Part shown: positions 35,156 through 45,674 of the stretch, one piece after another
How positions within the stretch are numbered: position 1 is the stretch's first letter
Layout of the letters: the number at the start of each line of letters is the position of its first letter
Assembly: GCA_002682825.1 (NCBI GenBank)
Contig: NOKP01000002.1
Location: 4,157,378-4,221,377, forward strand
Origin: Neonectria sp. B-13
Lineage: Eukaryota > Ascomycota > Sordariomycetes > Hypocreales > Nectriaceae
Direction of reading: 5' to 3'
DNA: 64,000 nucleotides
Position numbers and translations under genes: made by a program
The notes under the pieces: model-generated
Database searches by the model: none
Told to the model about the DNA's origin: nothing
What the model saw: only the letters and a program-made list of their open reading frames with translations

Positions 35156-35637
35156 GACGTTGAAAAGGAGGAGACGTACCGTTAGTTGAGGTGCTGTCGT
35201 ACGTAATGTGGAGGGGGATGGATGACGCGGGGAGTGTGTCCCGAGAATTGGAGAAGATAGAGCCAGTTCAAAACGACGACCAAGCGTCTTTTTGTTTCTA
35301 CTATGAGTGTTGCTTCGAGTATTAGGTGACGCCACTATGTCTCGAGCGTTGTGTGGGTTGGTTGAAATGAGGTTAGGAGTTACTTACTAACCCGGCGTTT
35401 GACTCGCAGTTGACCAGCTCATGTAAACCAACCCCACTTTGAGATGGGAGGTAGACTACACTTCTACATCACTCAACTATATAACTTACCTGCTAGCCTA
35501 GTAGCCAACGAGGATACTATAGGAACACCGGTTGGATGATTCGAACATCACAGGTTCTTGCCAATCGCATTCACTCTCTCGCTCTGAGAGTTAGAACCCC
35601 CAAGCCAATATTGATAAGGCTCATCTACGCGGCGGCC
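35156..35637. other. Intergenic region, AP-1 gamma to OXNAD1-type gene
   Basis: About 480 bp with AT-rich DNA after 35400. A TTCGAA-loop, T-arm-like hairpin near 35530 was considered as a tRNA remnant, but the rest of a cloverleaf is absent. No gene is called. Confidence 0.4.
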
Positions 35638-36657
35638 ATGGCAACAGGTCGCACTGGGCATCTCGAGAGAACAGCGCGGGAACCGAGAGATGAGGTACAA
35701 ACAACAGCACTGGTTGGGGGATAAGCTTAAGCTGACGAAATGACCGACTAGAGCTTACTCGCGGTGACCCTGAGCCGTGTGGACCAGGTGAATGAGCGGG
35801 TGCGGCTGTTCCGGCTGGCACTTCAATCCGGACCTGTCTCGGTATGTGCACGACACGGTCTCCCCGAGACGTATATAGATACACCTATATTTGACGAGCA
35901 AGAATCCCTATTGATAACAGACGCTGCGGCTTAGTTCTCTCCCGGTCAATGGCTTGACACATACGTCCCCGGTATGGCCAAGCCGGGCGGCTTCACCATC
36001 ACGTCGCCACCCTCGGCAGCAGCCACAGCGGATCCCTACTTCGAGCTCGCTGTGCAGGAGTCTCCCGAAAACCCACCGGCCGCGTGGCTCTGGCGCCCGG
36101 CGGAAGACATCCTCGGATCGCAGCTCCGCGTACGCGTGGGCGGCAGCTTCGTCTTCCCACCGGCTGGGCGAGCGGCCGCGGAGCTTCGGCGCGTCGTCTT
36201 CGTGGCGGGAGGGGTGGGCATCAACCCGCTGATGAGCATGATGAGCGCCATCGCAGATGGAACGGGAGGGTTTGACGGCGATGTGCAGGTTTTGTATGCC
36301 GGCAAGATACCGGCGGGTGGAGTGGCGGAGGTGCTCTTCCTGCGGAGGATTGTGAGGCTGTTTGATCAAGGGAAGCTCAGGGGAAGGCTCCAAGTGTTTG
36401 CAACGGACACATCGCCGGGGTCAGATCTCCTGCATGGCCCGGAAGACGAGTTTCGGAAGGCTGGGCTTGAGATCCTGAGGCGCCGTTTTGGGGAGGGGGA
36501 CTTGAAAGCTGCGTTCGGCGGCTTGGAGGATCTGGGTTCGTGTGTGATATATGTGTGCGGACCTCCGACGATGACGGACGAGATAGTTGGTGCCTTGACA
36601 TCCCCAGAGGGCGTTGGGCTGGAGCCGGGACAGGTCTTGACGGAGAAGTGGTGGTAA
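35638..36657 (+). CDS. NAD(P)H-dependent FAD oxidoreductase, OXNAD1 type (ferredoxin-reductase fold)
   Basis: Exons 35638-35694, 35752-35841 and 35935-36657 give 289 residues. The FAD domain has the pattern RLFRLAL then FSPGQWLDTYVPG, and GGFTITSPP. The NAD domain begins VVFVAGGVGINPLMSM, with the dinucleotide-binding glycines, and has VIYVCGPPTM near the end. The terminal EKWW is typical of OXNAD1-like proteins. It should pass electrons from NAD(P)H through FAD; the acceptor is unknown. The last codons (TGG TGG TAA GTA) also look like a splice donor, but the EKWW ending argues that the TAA is real. The start rests on the first ATG of exon 1, and the N-terminal 19 residues are the least certain part. 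Confidence 0.82.
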
Positions 36658-36933
36658 GTATTCGACCTGGTTGCTGATACAGACGAGCATGTTTAGGAAC
36701 TCTGCTTCAGAGAGGTTCACTGATTCACAATCGCTTGGAAGAGGGAACATGGGAACGAAGCACTAAGTATTGCCCAGAGTATCACTGTTTGATTTGGTTT
36801 GTTGCGCCGTGGTATCGTATCATAACCATCTATCCTCGATGCACCTACCCTCTGCATCCCATTTGCGACCACGAGTCTGACCTTGACCATGACCGAGTCC
36901 ATTTTCTTGCCCCCCGATACTCTCTTCTCTTGC

Positions 36934-38258
36934 CTACGAGAAGAGGTCTTCGGCCCTCTGCCGCCGCTTCGTTCGTCCCCCGTCAAACAGCTCCTTGCCG
37001 GCATTGCCTCCGTCAAACCGGTCCGGGAATAGCTCCCGCGCGCTCGCTCCCGCTGCTGCGCCCTTGATGGAGAAGCCCTCGCCGTCTCCCCGCCTGTTTG
37101 CGATGCCCCGGATGTTGAACGCGCCGCTCGCAGGGGCGTCAGGAACCGCAACGATCTTGGGCCGGTCCTCCTCTCTAAGGTGGGCCGAGCCGATAGCGCG
37201 CTCCAACTGATCCAGCCGGTCGCTGCCCCGGCCGCCCCGGCCTTTGATGGGGAAGAGCTCCTTGGCTGGGAACAGCTCCTTGGCACTGTTGTTTTCTGAT
37301 ATGCGGTCCTTGATGGCTCGAGCCTTGAGCCTGTTGCTGGACGAGCTGGCCCGCTCACCCATCACATCGTCGCCGTCATCGTCGCGCCTTGGCGAAGCCG
37401 ACCGATCGCGCGCAGCTTTGCGTCCGGCAAACAGTTCCTTGCCTTGATTCTCCCTGGCGAATGATCGTGGGCGGTCGTCCGAATCCGAATGTCGTCGGTC
37501 TACGGAGGCCCGTGGTGCGTCGTCGTACATGCTCGCCTCGAACGTCTCAACCCCTTCATCGGAATCCCGTCTGCGCCGTCCGCTGCTCCTACGGTAGTCG
37601 CCATCTCTACCGTCTCTGCCTTCTCTGCCTTCTCTGCGGGAGTCGCCCTCTCGATCTCTATATCTGGAGCGGTTGTCCTGGTTCCGGCGACGTCGCTCTT
37701 CGGGGTCGTGTTCGGGGTGGAGGAGGTAGTAGCGACTGCGCAGGGCGGCACCGGCCTCCTTCTTGTCGCTCGCCAGAGCAAATCGCACGTGGAGGGTGAT
37801 TTCGGGCTTCTCATCGACGGGCTTTGCGGGGAGGGTCTCGCCGACGGCAAGGGCTGTGACATCGGCGATGGGAACGGCGCTCAGTGCGACAATAGCGTCG
37901 CGGGCGGTAGGGTCGGAGCTGAAGATGAGATTGGCGGACGAGTCGTCAATCCACTCGACTCGGTCGACTGTGCCGAAGTGGGCTTTGACATATGCCTTGA
38001 TGTCGTTTGTATGTAGGGAGTCCACGCCGCGAATGTGAAGCTTGGTTGGGACGATCGTCTTTGTTTCGTCGGCCGGTGGTTCATCGTCAGCGACTTCGCC
38101 GGGCTCCTCGAGCTCATCGGGCTGCTATGGGGAGTCAATTCTGCCATCGTAGTGTACGCGCTTTCCAAACTCACAAGTATATCGTTGTGTCCAAGGTCAG
38201 CGATAGGCGCGTCGAGCGTCATGTCGACAGCATCGTCCATCTCAATGTCCAGATCCAT
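36934..38258 (-). CDS. NCBP3-like nuclear cap-binding/mRNA-export protein with repeated ELF motifs
   Basis: Exons 38175-38258 and 36934-38124 give 424 residues. After an acidic start (MDLDIEMDDAVDMTLDAP) comes the conserved HIRGVDSLHTNDIKAYVKAHFG / VEWIDDSSANLIF block, the RNA-recognition-like domain of NCBP3 (formerly the DUF2414 family). A second conserved part lies at ITLHVRFALASDKK and RSRYYLLH. The rest is disordered and charged (Arg/Asp/Glu-rich) and carries a short motif six times: KELFA, KELFP twice, RELFP, KELFD and EDLFS. Human NCBP3 binds the cap complex and supports mRNA export. The repeats are seen; their function is unknown. The gene converges on the OXNAD1-type gene with 276 bp between stops. 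Confidence 0.85.
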
Positions 38259-40301
38259 GTTGGCGCTTGGGGGAGGGGACTTGGGGAAGACGGAAAGGTC
38301 TGCGAAGAGGAGATACTAAGTGTTGAGTTAGAACATGAATGAAATAGACCCCACGAGCGATCAAAGGCTCGACTGGAATGAAGAGGCGATCTTGACGGTG
38401 CAAGAATGCGCAGAGGACGCCGATAGAGAGGATAGTTGAGGATGAAGGCTGAAGGAGAGAAGACCAATGGAGTTCCGTGAGGCTGAGATGCAGTGGAGGC
38501 CGAGAACGCCCACGGGCCACAGTACGCTGGTGGACCTAGCACCGCACTCCACCAATCTTGCAAGTTAGGTGATTAGGTACCTACCACAAAGAGCTATAGC
38601 GGCTTCCAGCATAGATACTATGTACTAAGCCCCTAAACCTTGAATTGCTCCTGCGCATCCTTCATCACTGCTGAGTACGAGTACTTCTAGCTGTCGCACC
38701 CTCCTCGCTCCAAGGTACTTACCTAACTAGATAGCCTGATAAGGTTATTTGTGCAACCCGGAGAATTATGCAACCACAGAGCCTAGACCACCTCAAAGAC
38801 TATGAAGGTCTACGCCGTTGTGCATCAGATGCCTTGAAATCTCCCCTCCGAAAGATATCCCCGACCTATCGGCTCTTGTACGTGGTCTCGGTATATATGG
38901 CTATGTTGGATACACAGACAGCCAGTGCCGTACATCCAGACAGTCTAGACCTACTGGAGTACTCCACAGTCCAGGTCTTCGGGTTCTGGCCATGGCTCGG
39001 AAGTCAATGTGCTAGTGTAACTACTTCGCCTCATTTACTCCGTCCGTACCAGGTACAAATTTGAACTTGGTCGGGAGCGACATTGGCTACCAAGCCGGTC
39101 AACGCAGTTCCTCTTCAACTAACTTCTTAAGGACCAAGGGAAACCCATAATCAGGATTGGCTCTGGCCAGCACCAAATATCTTACAAAAGAATGCCATAT
39201 CTCCCGCAAGGAAGTACTAGGAGAACTAGCTCTATGATCAATCCAAAGACTGAAGGACACGCAGGACAACGGGGCTTGTTCAGCCCCAAGGCCGGGAACA
39301 TGCTCATCGGCGACAGGTGGGCCCTCGGGAACGAGTGGGTCCCGGGGGGGCCGGGACCGTGCCAACCTCCGAGGCCCGGCTCCTAACACCCACCATAACG
39401 TTAACCAGGAGTCGAATTTTTCAACCTGGGCGTTGCATCATCACATACCGTTGTTACAGCCGGAACGATAAACCCCTCATTAGATGTCAGGCTGGAACCT
39501 TGGTCTAAAAGTCCACCATCCACCCGACATCACTGACTGCATTTCCCGGCATCGCTCGAGTAAATGCGGGACAGACCCAAGTTAGGCGGCCACAAGATGG
39601 AATCAAATTTGGGAAATATTTGATTTCTCCTCAGCGTTCTTCTTTCGGAATTCCCGCCGACACCCGTGCCGGTTCGAGTAAAACTGCGCTTAAGGAGCTT
39701 CATGATGACGCCAAAGAACTGTGTCCAGTCCCAACGATCTCGTTAACCCTACATTTTACTCGCGTCCCGGCTATTCAAGATGCTGGACAAGTCATAAAGT
39801 GAACATAGCAAGAACCTGGAATCGCCACGTCTTCAAAGATCAATACGAAACAAGGCCACTGCAACTACAAGATGCCTTCGCAGCCATCGACAGGCGTTGG
39901 TCACTCATATCAAAGAGGCTATATTCAATACTTCCCCGGTTTCCCAGAGGTTTCAATTGACGGCCAGAAATTGTACCCAACAAGATCCAAGCTACGGAGC
40001 TTTTTCTCCTTGACTGCCAAAAAAAAATACATACAGCGTCTTGGGGTATATCAACCAGTCCTTTCTTCTATGCATCTAAAATCTTAATGTCGTGGCTGCC
40101 GAAATGAGCGGGTCCGCCCGGGCAGGCCAAATCGCACCCGAGCTCTCAACTCCCAGATTGTTTAAACGCCTCATTATGTCCGACTAAAAATAAAAAAAGC
40201 CCAAGTCAGTCGCTCCCATTTGAACCCGAACCGTTCTATCCCGTTAGAATAAATATCAAGTTTCTCGAGCCAAGCAAATTTTCTTTTCGTCAAGCCCTCG
40301 C
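38259..40301. other. 2 kb gene-empty region
   Basis: Between the NCBP3-like start and the 3' end of the next minus-strand gene there is no frame with a recognisable domain. Base composition is more balanced (AT-richer) than in the surrounding genes. GGTACCTACC-type words occur at about 38576-38586 and 38714-38723, and a perfect 6-bp-stem hairpin (GGGGCT/AGCCCC) lies at 39271-39287. A decayed mobile element is possible, but I see no terminal repeats or coding remnant to support one. Confidence 0.4.
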
Positions 40302-41738
40302 CTATCGCGCAGTCTCGACTCCGCGTCGCAACTCTAGTCGCCCAGACTTGCACGCCCGAGGAATCTTTGTCCTCGGTCCCTCAGGTTCATCAAGGCTTGA
40401 AGAGTATGACAGCTCCGAAACGGTGCGTTTGAGGGATGTAAAGGGGACGACGACCATGTTTCCCGTGAGTGGTTGGTCATCATGATGGCCAATGAAGTAG
40501 TCCATGAGAACGGTCGGGTCCTTCTCATCCTTCTGGTCGAGGTAGACGTCGTGGTCCCAGCTAGATTCGAGGCCTTCTAGATAACTGGGTGATCGTCTGA
40601 GAAACTTCCATGACAGGGTATCTTGCTCCATGGCGATATAAAGCGAATCCAGCTTGCCGTTCGCATCAACAACGGCGCAGTGTTGTCGGATAAAGTCCCT
40701 GTCGTACTTGCCGTGGGCCAGCCTGGGTTCAAGAGGTCGCAGCATGGGGAGACCCTGAAGCTTCTCGGCGTCACAGAGCTTGGCCTGCAAGGGCACCCAT
40801 GATCGACCTTTCAAGAGGGAACCGAAGGTCCTGGATACAGCGGCTGAGAAAGACTGTGCGTCGTCGCCCTCCACGGCCACCATTCGATGGAGACCGCGGG
40901 ACAGGCACCTCGTGTAGGCGGTAGTGTCCTTCTCAAACGGGAAGGGCTGTTCCCTGGAAGGCATCAGAGAGATGTGGATGGTCCATGGTCGTGATGATCC
41001 AGACGACAATGAGGATCGCATAGAGGAAGGCGGGGAGTGTTTGTGCTGGCGCTGGTGCTCAGTGGCCGCACTTGTCGAGAGCTGAAAGGCGTCAAACGAC
41101 GAGTCAGTCGGGGCCGGATCCTGGGGAGGAGAGAGTAACAACTCGGAACTTTCAAGCTTTTCGATTCTCTCCTCCAAGATTTCGTCGCTGTCGAGCAGCT
41201 CCAGCTGGCGGTTGCGCAGGTCCTCGACCTCTTTACCAGCCCTGGCAATCTGTTCGCTCTGGGCTAGGTAACGTTCCTCCAAGTCTTTCATCTGCTTCTG
41301 TAGCTGTTCCACCAACTGCCAGGCGGCGAAGCTGTTCCGGTAAGATCCCTTGATCTCAGCGAGGGTCTCTTCCTTGTTGGCCTCGACGGTCTCCTCCAAC
41401 TCGCTGATGCGGCCCACGACGCCAGAGAGGCGGTCTCGGTCGGTGCGGTCGACGGTTTCTTCGAGGGCTTGGAGGCGCTGCTTGACCGTCTCTATCTCGG
41501 CCTTGTTCTTGCCGGGGGACGGGGCGTCGGCGGAGGTGATGTGAAAGCAGGAGAGATGGCCGCAGTGGCATGTGGCGCCGGGTAGGATCTTGTTATGGTC
41601 GAAGCCCATGCAGCCACAGCGTTGGCCCTTGAGCTCGGGGATCATCAATATGTAGCGGCATTGGCCCTTGGGCAGCTGGGCATCGTCGGCATTCGGCGTC
41701 GACGCCGGCGGAGGGGAACGGGAGGGAGAGGGCGGCAT
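40302..41738 (-). CDS. Unrecognised fungal protein with N-terminal Cys/His-rich motif and long coiled coil
   Basis: A single exon of 478 residues. After a Pro/Ser start (MPPSPSRSPPPAS) there is a compact Cys/His-rich segment at about residues 27-68: QCRY, then RCGCMGFDH, TCHCGHLSCFH. The spacing of six Cys and three His suggests a zinc-binding knuckle, but it fits no family I know. A Leu/Glu heptad-rich region follows at about 80-205 (LEETVEANKEETLAEI, LVEQLQKQMKDLEERY), clearly a coiled coil. The second half (about 250-478) looks folded, with WTIHISLMPSREQPFPFEKD, RSWVPLQAKLCDAEKLQG and WDHDVYLDQKDEKD segments, and it ends in a basic stretch (RTKIPRACKSGRLELRR), a possible nuclear signal. 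No function is assigned. It diverges from another unknown gene across a repeat-rich 3 kb. Confidence 0.75.
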   Translation of the reverse strand: MPPSPSRSPPPASTPNADDAQLPKGQCRYILMIPELKGQRCGCMGFDHNKILPGATCHCGHLSCFHITSADAPSPGKNKAEIETVKQRLQALEETVDRTDRDRLSGVVGRISELEETVEANKEETLAEIKGSYRNSFAAWQLVEQLQKQMKDLEERYLAQSEQIARAGKEVEDLRNRQLELLDSDEILEERIEKLESSELLLSPPQDPAPTDSSFDAFQLSTSAATEHQRQHKHSPPSSMRSSLSSGSSRPWTIHISLMPSREQPFPFEKDTTAYTRCLSRGLHRMVAVEGDDAQSFSAAVSRTFGSLLKGRSWVPLQAKLCDAEKLQGLPMLRPLEPRLAHGKYDRDFIRQHCAVVDANGKLDSLYIAMEQDTLSWKFLRRSPSYLEGLESSWDHDVYLDQKDEKDPTVLMDYFIGHHDDQPLTGNMVVVPFTSLKRTVSELSYSSSLDEPEGPRTKIPRACKSGRLELRRGVETAR

Positions 41739-41880
41739 TGGGGTTCTTGGAACCTAGAGGGCGATGGGCAACGTCGGCGGGATGTTTGGTCCATGGAAGA
41801 TGGAAGGGTTGGCGAAGGCGGGAAGACGGGAGGTGGGAGGCGGGAGGGAGAATGGAGATATGGGATATGAGATGGATGGA

Positions 41881-42222
41881 GCATAGAGCATAGAGCATAG
41901 AGCAGTGAGCAGTGAGCAGTGAGCACGTAAGGAGGAGGATCCCGCTTCCACTTCCGCTTTGCGCTTGCGTGCGCTGGGGGGGTGGGACACTGGGCACTGG
42001 GCACTGGACAGGCGGGCGGCTCTAATCATAAGGCAGGGCGATGTCGAGATTCGTGGCCAGGGATGCTGGGGTTTAGCGATTCCGGCCAGCCGCGTTAGCA
42101 GGGTACGCAGACAGCAAACCGCTGCAGAAGTTGCGGTACATGGTTGACCGAGGGAAAGGCGAGGGAAAGGCGAGGGAAAGGCGAGCGACAAAGAGACAAA
42201 ACAGACAAAACAGACAAAACAG
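41881..42222. repeat. Cluster of four short tandem repeats
   Basis: GCATAGA x3 at 41881-41901 passes into AGTGAGC x3 ending at 41924. GAGGGAAAGGC x3 lies at about 42150-42182, and ACAAAACAG x3 at about 42196-42222. All are near-perfect copies. Confidence 0.85.
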
Positions 42223-43603
42223 AGACACGCCCAAGGACACTCCCTACACGACCGCAAACGTAGCGGGCTAGCGGAGGACGGAAACGAGGGACCCACTGCT
42301 GCGACGTTATCATCCGCTCTCGCCATGGACAATCCACCGGCAACCCACAGGCAACCCACAGGCAACCCACGAATCCCTGAGACCCAGACCGGTTGCGCCC
42401 GCAGAGTAGCAGATGGCATCACGGCTCCCACGTCGAGACCCGCAGGGCCATGGCACCACAGGCATCCACTGGCCAAGCGGAGGGTGGGGGGTCGGTAGGC
42501 AAGCAAGTGCACTGTAGCAGAAGTCGCGGGTAGGCCGTAGCGTCGCCCGCGGGAAGTCCCACGATTAGTCCCTGGCCCCTAGTCCCACGGGTAAGCTGGT
42601 AGCCTGCGGGAGGGGCCCCCAACAGGGAACCAAGGGGAGCCCAGGAACCCGCGGGACCCTGATAGCAGCGGCGTCTTGATTTGCCGGTTGCGTGTGAAGC
42701 GTGCATGTGTGCGTGCTTGTGTGCGTGCTTGGCTCCCTGTGTGTGTGTGACCGAGGCGCTGCGTTGCGCCTTGTCGTGCTTTTCCCCCCATTGCTGTTAG
42801 ATCAGATAAGCAGACTGCGAAATGCAGCGGCCAGTGGGCGGGCGGGCGCTCAGCTCCTCCCAAGCCGTCCCGTCAGGCGCTGTCTTGCTTCTGTGGACAG
42901 CCACCTGGACAGCCACCTGGATAGCTTGCCGGCATGGAACAGACAGCCGGCCTGTGACAAAGCTGCACTTACGTGCGCGCTCCTTGGCACTCTCAAGCCT
43001 CAAGCCTCAAAAGGAAAATTCCCTCCCAGAGCAACAACGGCAGTCAGTCGCCATCATCTTCTTCCGCGAGACTCCCTCTAATCATTTGCCCTTTTGCCCT
43101 TTGGCCCTTTGGGGGCGTGGTTGGGGGCCGACTCCACGGCCGCAGCGGGCGCAAGAGGCGGTTCCGGAGCCAAACAAAACCTGCCAGGGTTGGATCCTCA
43201 TGCCTGCTTGCCTCCTGGCTCATGCTTGCTTGGCTCATGCTTTTGCATGCTTTTGCGTGTGATTGTGCGATTGCGATTGTGCGATTGTTGATCGCGGCCA
43301 AGACCTGCGTTGGGTCGGCGACTGACGCAGCCCGAACTGGCTTGAGACAAGAGACGACATCTCGCAGTACGGTCTGCGGGCCGCGCGACCTGATTAGCAG
43401 AGGCCCGACTCCAGAGGGCATCGTGCTCCGTCCTCCTCCGCATGTCCCCAGTCCCGCTGCCCAACTGTTCCACTGGCCACCCCCACACCCTCCTCACCAT
43501 CGTCAAGCACACCGCGCTCACCCTCATCGCCCTCTCCAACGCCTCATCTCCAATACCTCCCCCCCGGCCTCGGTCGGTCAGCTTGTCAGTCAAGCAAGCC
43601 CTA

Positions 43604-43640
43604 CCCTCTCCTCTCCTCTCCTCTCCTCTCCTCTTCTCTC
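43604..43640. repeat. (CTCTC)n microsatellite
   Basis: Seven or so CTCTC/CCTCT units run from about 43604 to 43640, then CCCTCC-rich DNA follows. Confidence 0.85.
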
Positions 43641-44813
43641 CCTCCAGTCCTTGCGACCTCCCTCCATCCCCCGTGTGCCGTACAGTACATGCCTGCCTCC
43701 TGTGGTTTCGCCCGTGTTGATTGATGGGAGATACGCCGTGTCACACCCTCTCCATTCTCCTCCCACGCCCGTCATCCCCCTTCCCCCTTCCCCCTGTGGC
43801 CCATGCCTTCCTGTCCCTCCTGGTCCCGTTCGGGTCCTGCTCGCAGTCTGTTGGCGGCGTTTTCTCGGTCCACACACACACTGCTGCTGTCCATCTTTGT
43901 CACTCGGTACGTAAGGTAAATAGCTGTTCGCAGCACCGCCGGAAAGCCGAGGACCCCATCAATGATCAACCCAAAGCTGGGGAGTCCGAATTTTCGGGGC
44001 TACACCGTAACAAGGCCCCTGTTGCGTAGATTGGGGGGGGGGCGACCTCCTGACGATGAAGAGCCTTTTAGTTGCGTCCGGGTCTTGGAGTTTCAAGGGC
44101 GTCCTATCGCTAGCAGTGTTGTGCGCAGTACAAGCTTCGGTACGAGACGATAGCTGTGAGACTGAGCCCAGACATCCGGGTGCCGGTACATTGTTCTGTG
44201 CGATCAACATGGGTGTTGTCCCTGCATGGACTTATCGTACCTCGCGCGCTACGTATCTCCTAAATTCGGGCGCAGTGAACATGTATGTCTTGTTCGCAGC
44301 AGCGGGCGGCAGGTGGGCGGTAGGTAGGCAGGCTGGACTCCCTGGAGGCAGGGCTGTCCGGCTCTGTCACTCCTCTGTGCTTCTGTGGCAATGTGCCTCT
44401 GTGCGAGCACTTTGTTTGTACGTGCGCGTGGAGTCGCGGTGGACACGGGAGCGTGGGACCCTGGCCACCCCTGGACACACCCACAAGTTCACAACGTCAC
44501 GCCCATCCATCAAGGTGGGCAGTGGGCCGTGGGTTGGTGGCGGGAGAGGCTGTGACAGCCGTGACTTTGGCAAACTGGGTCTGAGAGTTTGAGATGAGTC
44601 TCTGAGATGACAGGTCCCCGTCGCCCATAACCCACCCACGCCCATGCCCCAATCCACCAGTCCAACAAGGCCTCGCGCCGCCCACGTGCAATCAGTCCGA
44701 TAACGGGAGGGCGACTTCGTGTCGTCGCGATCCTCATGCAAACGGGCGGAGCTGTCGCCTACCGCAGTTCTGCCGCCAAGTTACAACAACCCACTCAAGT
44801 TGACTCAACCACC

Positions 44814-45674
44814 ATGGGGACTTTCGGTGCCACCGTCACGTCGCTGCTGGACACCTACACCAAGTGTTTGGCTTTACTCAAGGGCTTCCGAGGTGACGAT
44901 GGGGGCCACGGCACGCCCAGCGAGCTCCAATCGAGCCTGGGAAGTTCTCTGCGCTCCGACCGAGCCAGAGTGCGTCGAGCCTACTCCTCCCAGCTTTCAC
45001 AGAACGGCGTTCGGTTCGAGAAAGGCGATGGTGAGTCGTGCCTGCGTGTACTTGCCAAATCAAGTCGGTCGCAGATCTAAAAAGTATACCCAGCTGCCTC
45101 AAGGTCGGCATTGAAACGTGTGTTGAGGAAGCTCACCACGGCCCTGGGCGAAGTCGTCCGTAGCCTTGGTGGGCGTCAGTCTGCGCCGGTCGACTACAAC
45201 TCACTGCTGGCTCTGTCGAACGGGTCAAGCCTCAATGCCGTTCGGACTATCAACGAACTGTCAAGTCGAGTAAGTTCGAGAGCGAGCTCCAGCAGCTCAC
45301 GACGTAGCGTGGTGAGCCGGGGCAGGCAAAAATCCAGACGCCATCGCCAGCAGTCTGATGAGCAGCTCAAGCGGAAGGTAGAAGACGGGCGCCGTTCTAA
45401 GTTGAGCAAAAGCAGAAGCAAGAACTCAGCAAGTAGGTCATCACGTCGGCATCGTCGGCGGTCTTCGCAGAGTCGCCATATGCCAGGGGTATCTGGAGAC
45501 CTGAATCGCATCTCTATGTTGACCACGTCCTCTGCCAGTACCAAGCTAGGCGAGATCAGGCGGCTTCAGAAGAGTCAAGGGCCGACAGTGAGGGCCACAT
45601 ATCCGCTGCACTTCTATCCTAAGAAGGAGGAAAAGGGTCGGAAGAAATGGTGGAAGCTCTTTGGAAGTGGGTGA
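44814..45674 (+). CDS. Unrecognised fungal protein with Ser/Arg-rich basic region
   Basis: Exons 44814-45030 and 45094-45674 give 265 residues; the acceptor at 45093 (not the later AAG) keeps the frame. The N-terminal 110 residues look folded and helical (MGTFGATVTSLLDTYTKCLA, then ALKRVLRKLTTALGEVVRSL), and I recall similar N-termini in conserved fungal proteins of unknown role. A Ser/Arg/Lys-rich segment covers about 125-190 (SRASSSSSRRS, KSRRHRQQ, SRSSRRHRRRSSQSRH), resembling a nuclear or RNA-binding SR-like tail. A short conserved-looking end has ATYPLHFYPKKEEKGRKKWW. The gene lies downstream of the 3 kb repeat-rich region, and SRP72 follows 459 bp later in the same direction. I assign no function. 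Confidence 0.72.

Larger units (their letters stand above)
41739..44813. other. 3 kb repeat-studded intergenic region between two divergent unknown genes
   Basis: No gene is recognised. The region is dense in short tandem repeats: GCATAGA and AGTGAGC (41881-41924), GAGGGAAAGGC (42150-42184), ACAAAACAG (42196-42222), CAACCCACAGG (about 42340-42370), GACAGCCACCTG (42895-42921) and CTCTC (43604-43640). A run of ten G lies at 44033-44042. Long frames seen here are C-rich and occur in several phases at once, as expected from composition. It probably contains both promoters and long 5' UTRs. Confidence 0.5.

Noticed and set aside
35517..35600. tRNA-like T-arm (GATG-TTCGAAT-CATC) on the minus strand
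   Set aside because: Only the T-arm fits. The acceptor stem pairs poorly and no anticodon arm of the right size is found at the expected distance.
36646..36670. TGGTAAGTA at the end of the OXNAD1-type gene as a splice donor
   Set aside because: The family ends with EKWW followed by a stop, and the TAA gives exactly that; no convincing following exon was found before the convergent neighbour.
38259..40301. Possible decayed transposon in the gene-empty 2 kb
   Set aside because: No terminal inverted repeats, target-site duplication, or reverse-transcriptase or transposase remnant was visible in any frame.
42700..43914. Long overlapping plus-strand frames rich in Pro, Ser and Leu
   Set aside because: Several phases are open together because of C-rich composition. 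No domain, conserved block or splice pattern supports a gene.
45094..45104. AAG at 45101-45103 as acceptor for the 265-residue protein
   Set aside because: It leaves the wrong phase with the donor at 45030. The CAG ending at 45093 restores the frame.
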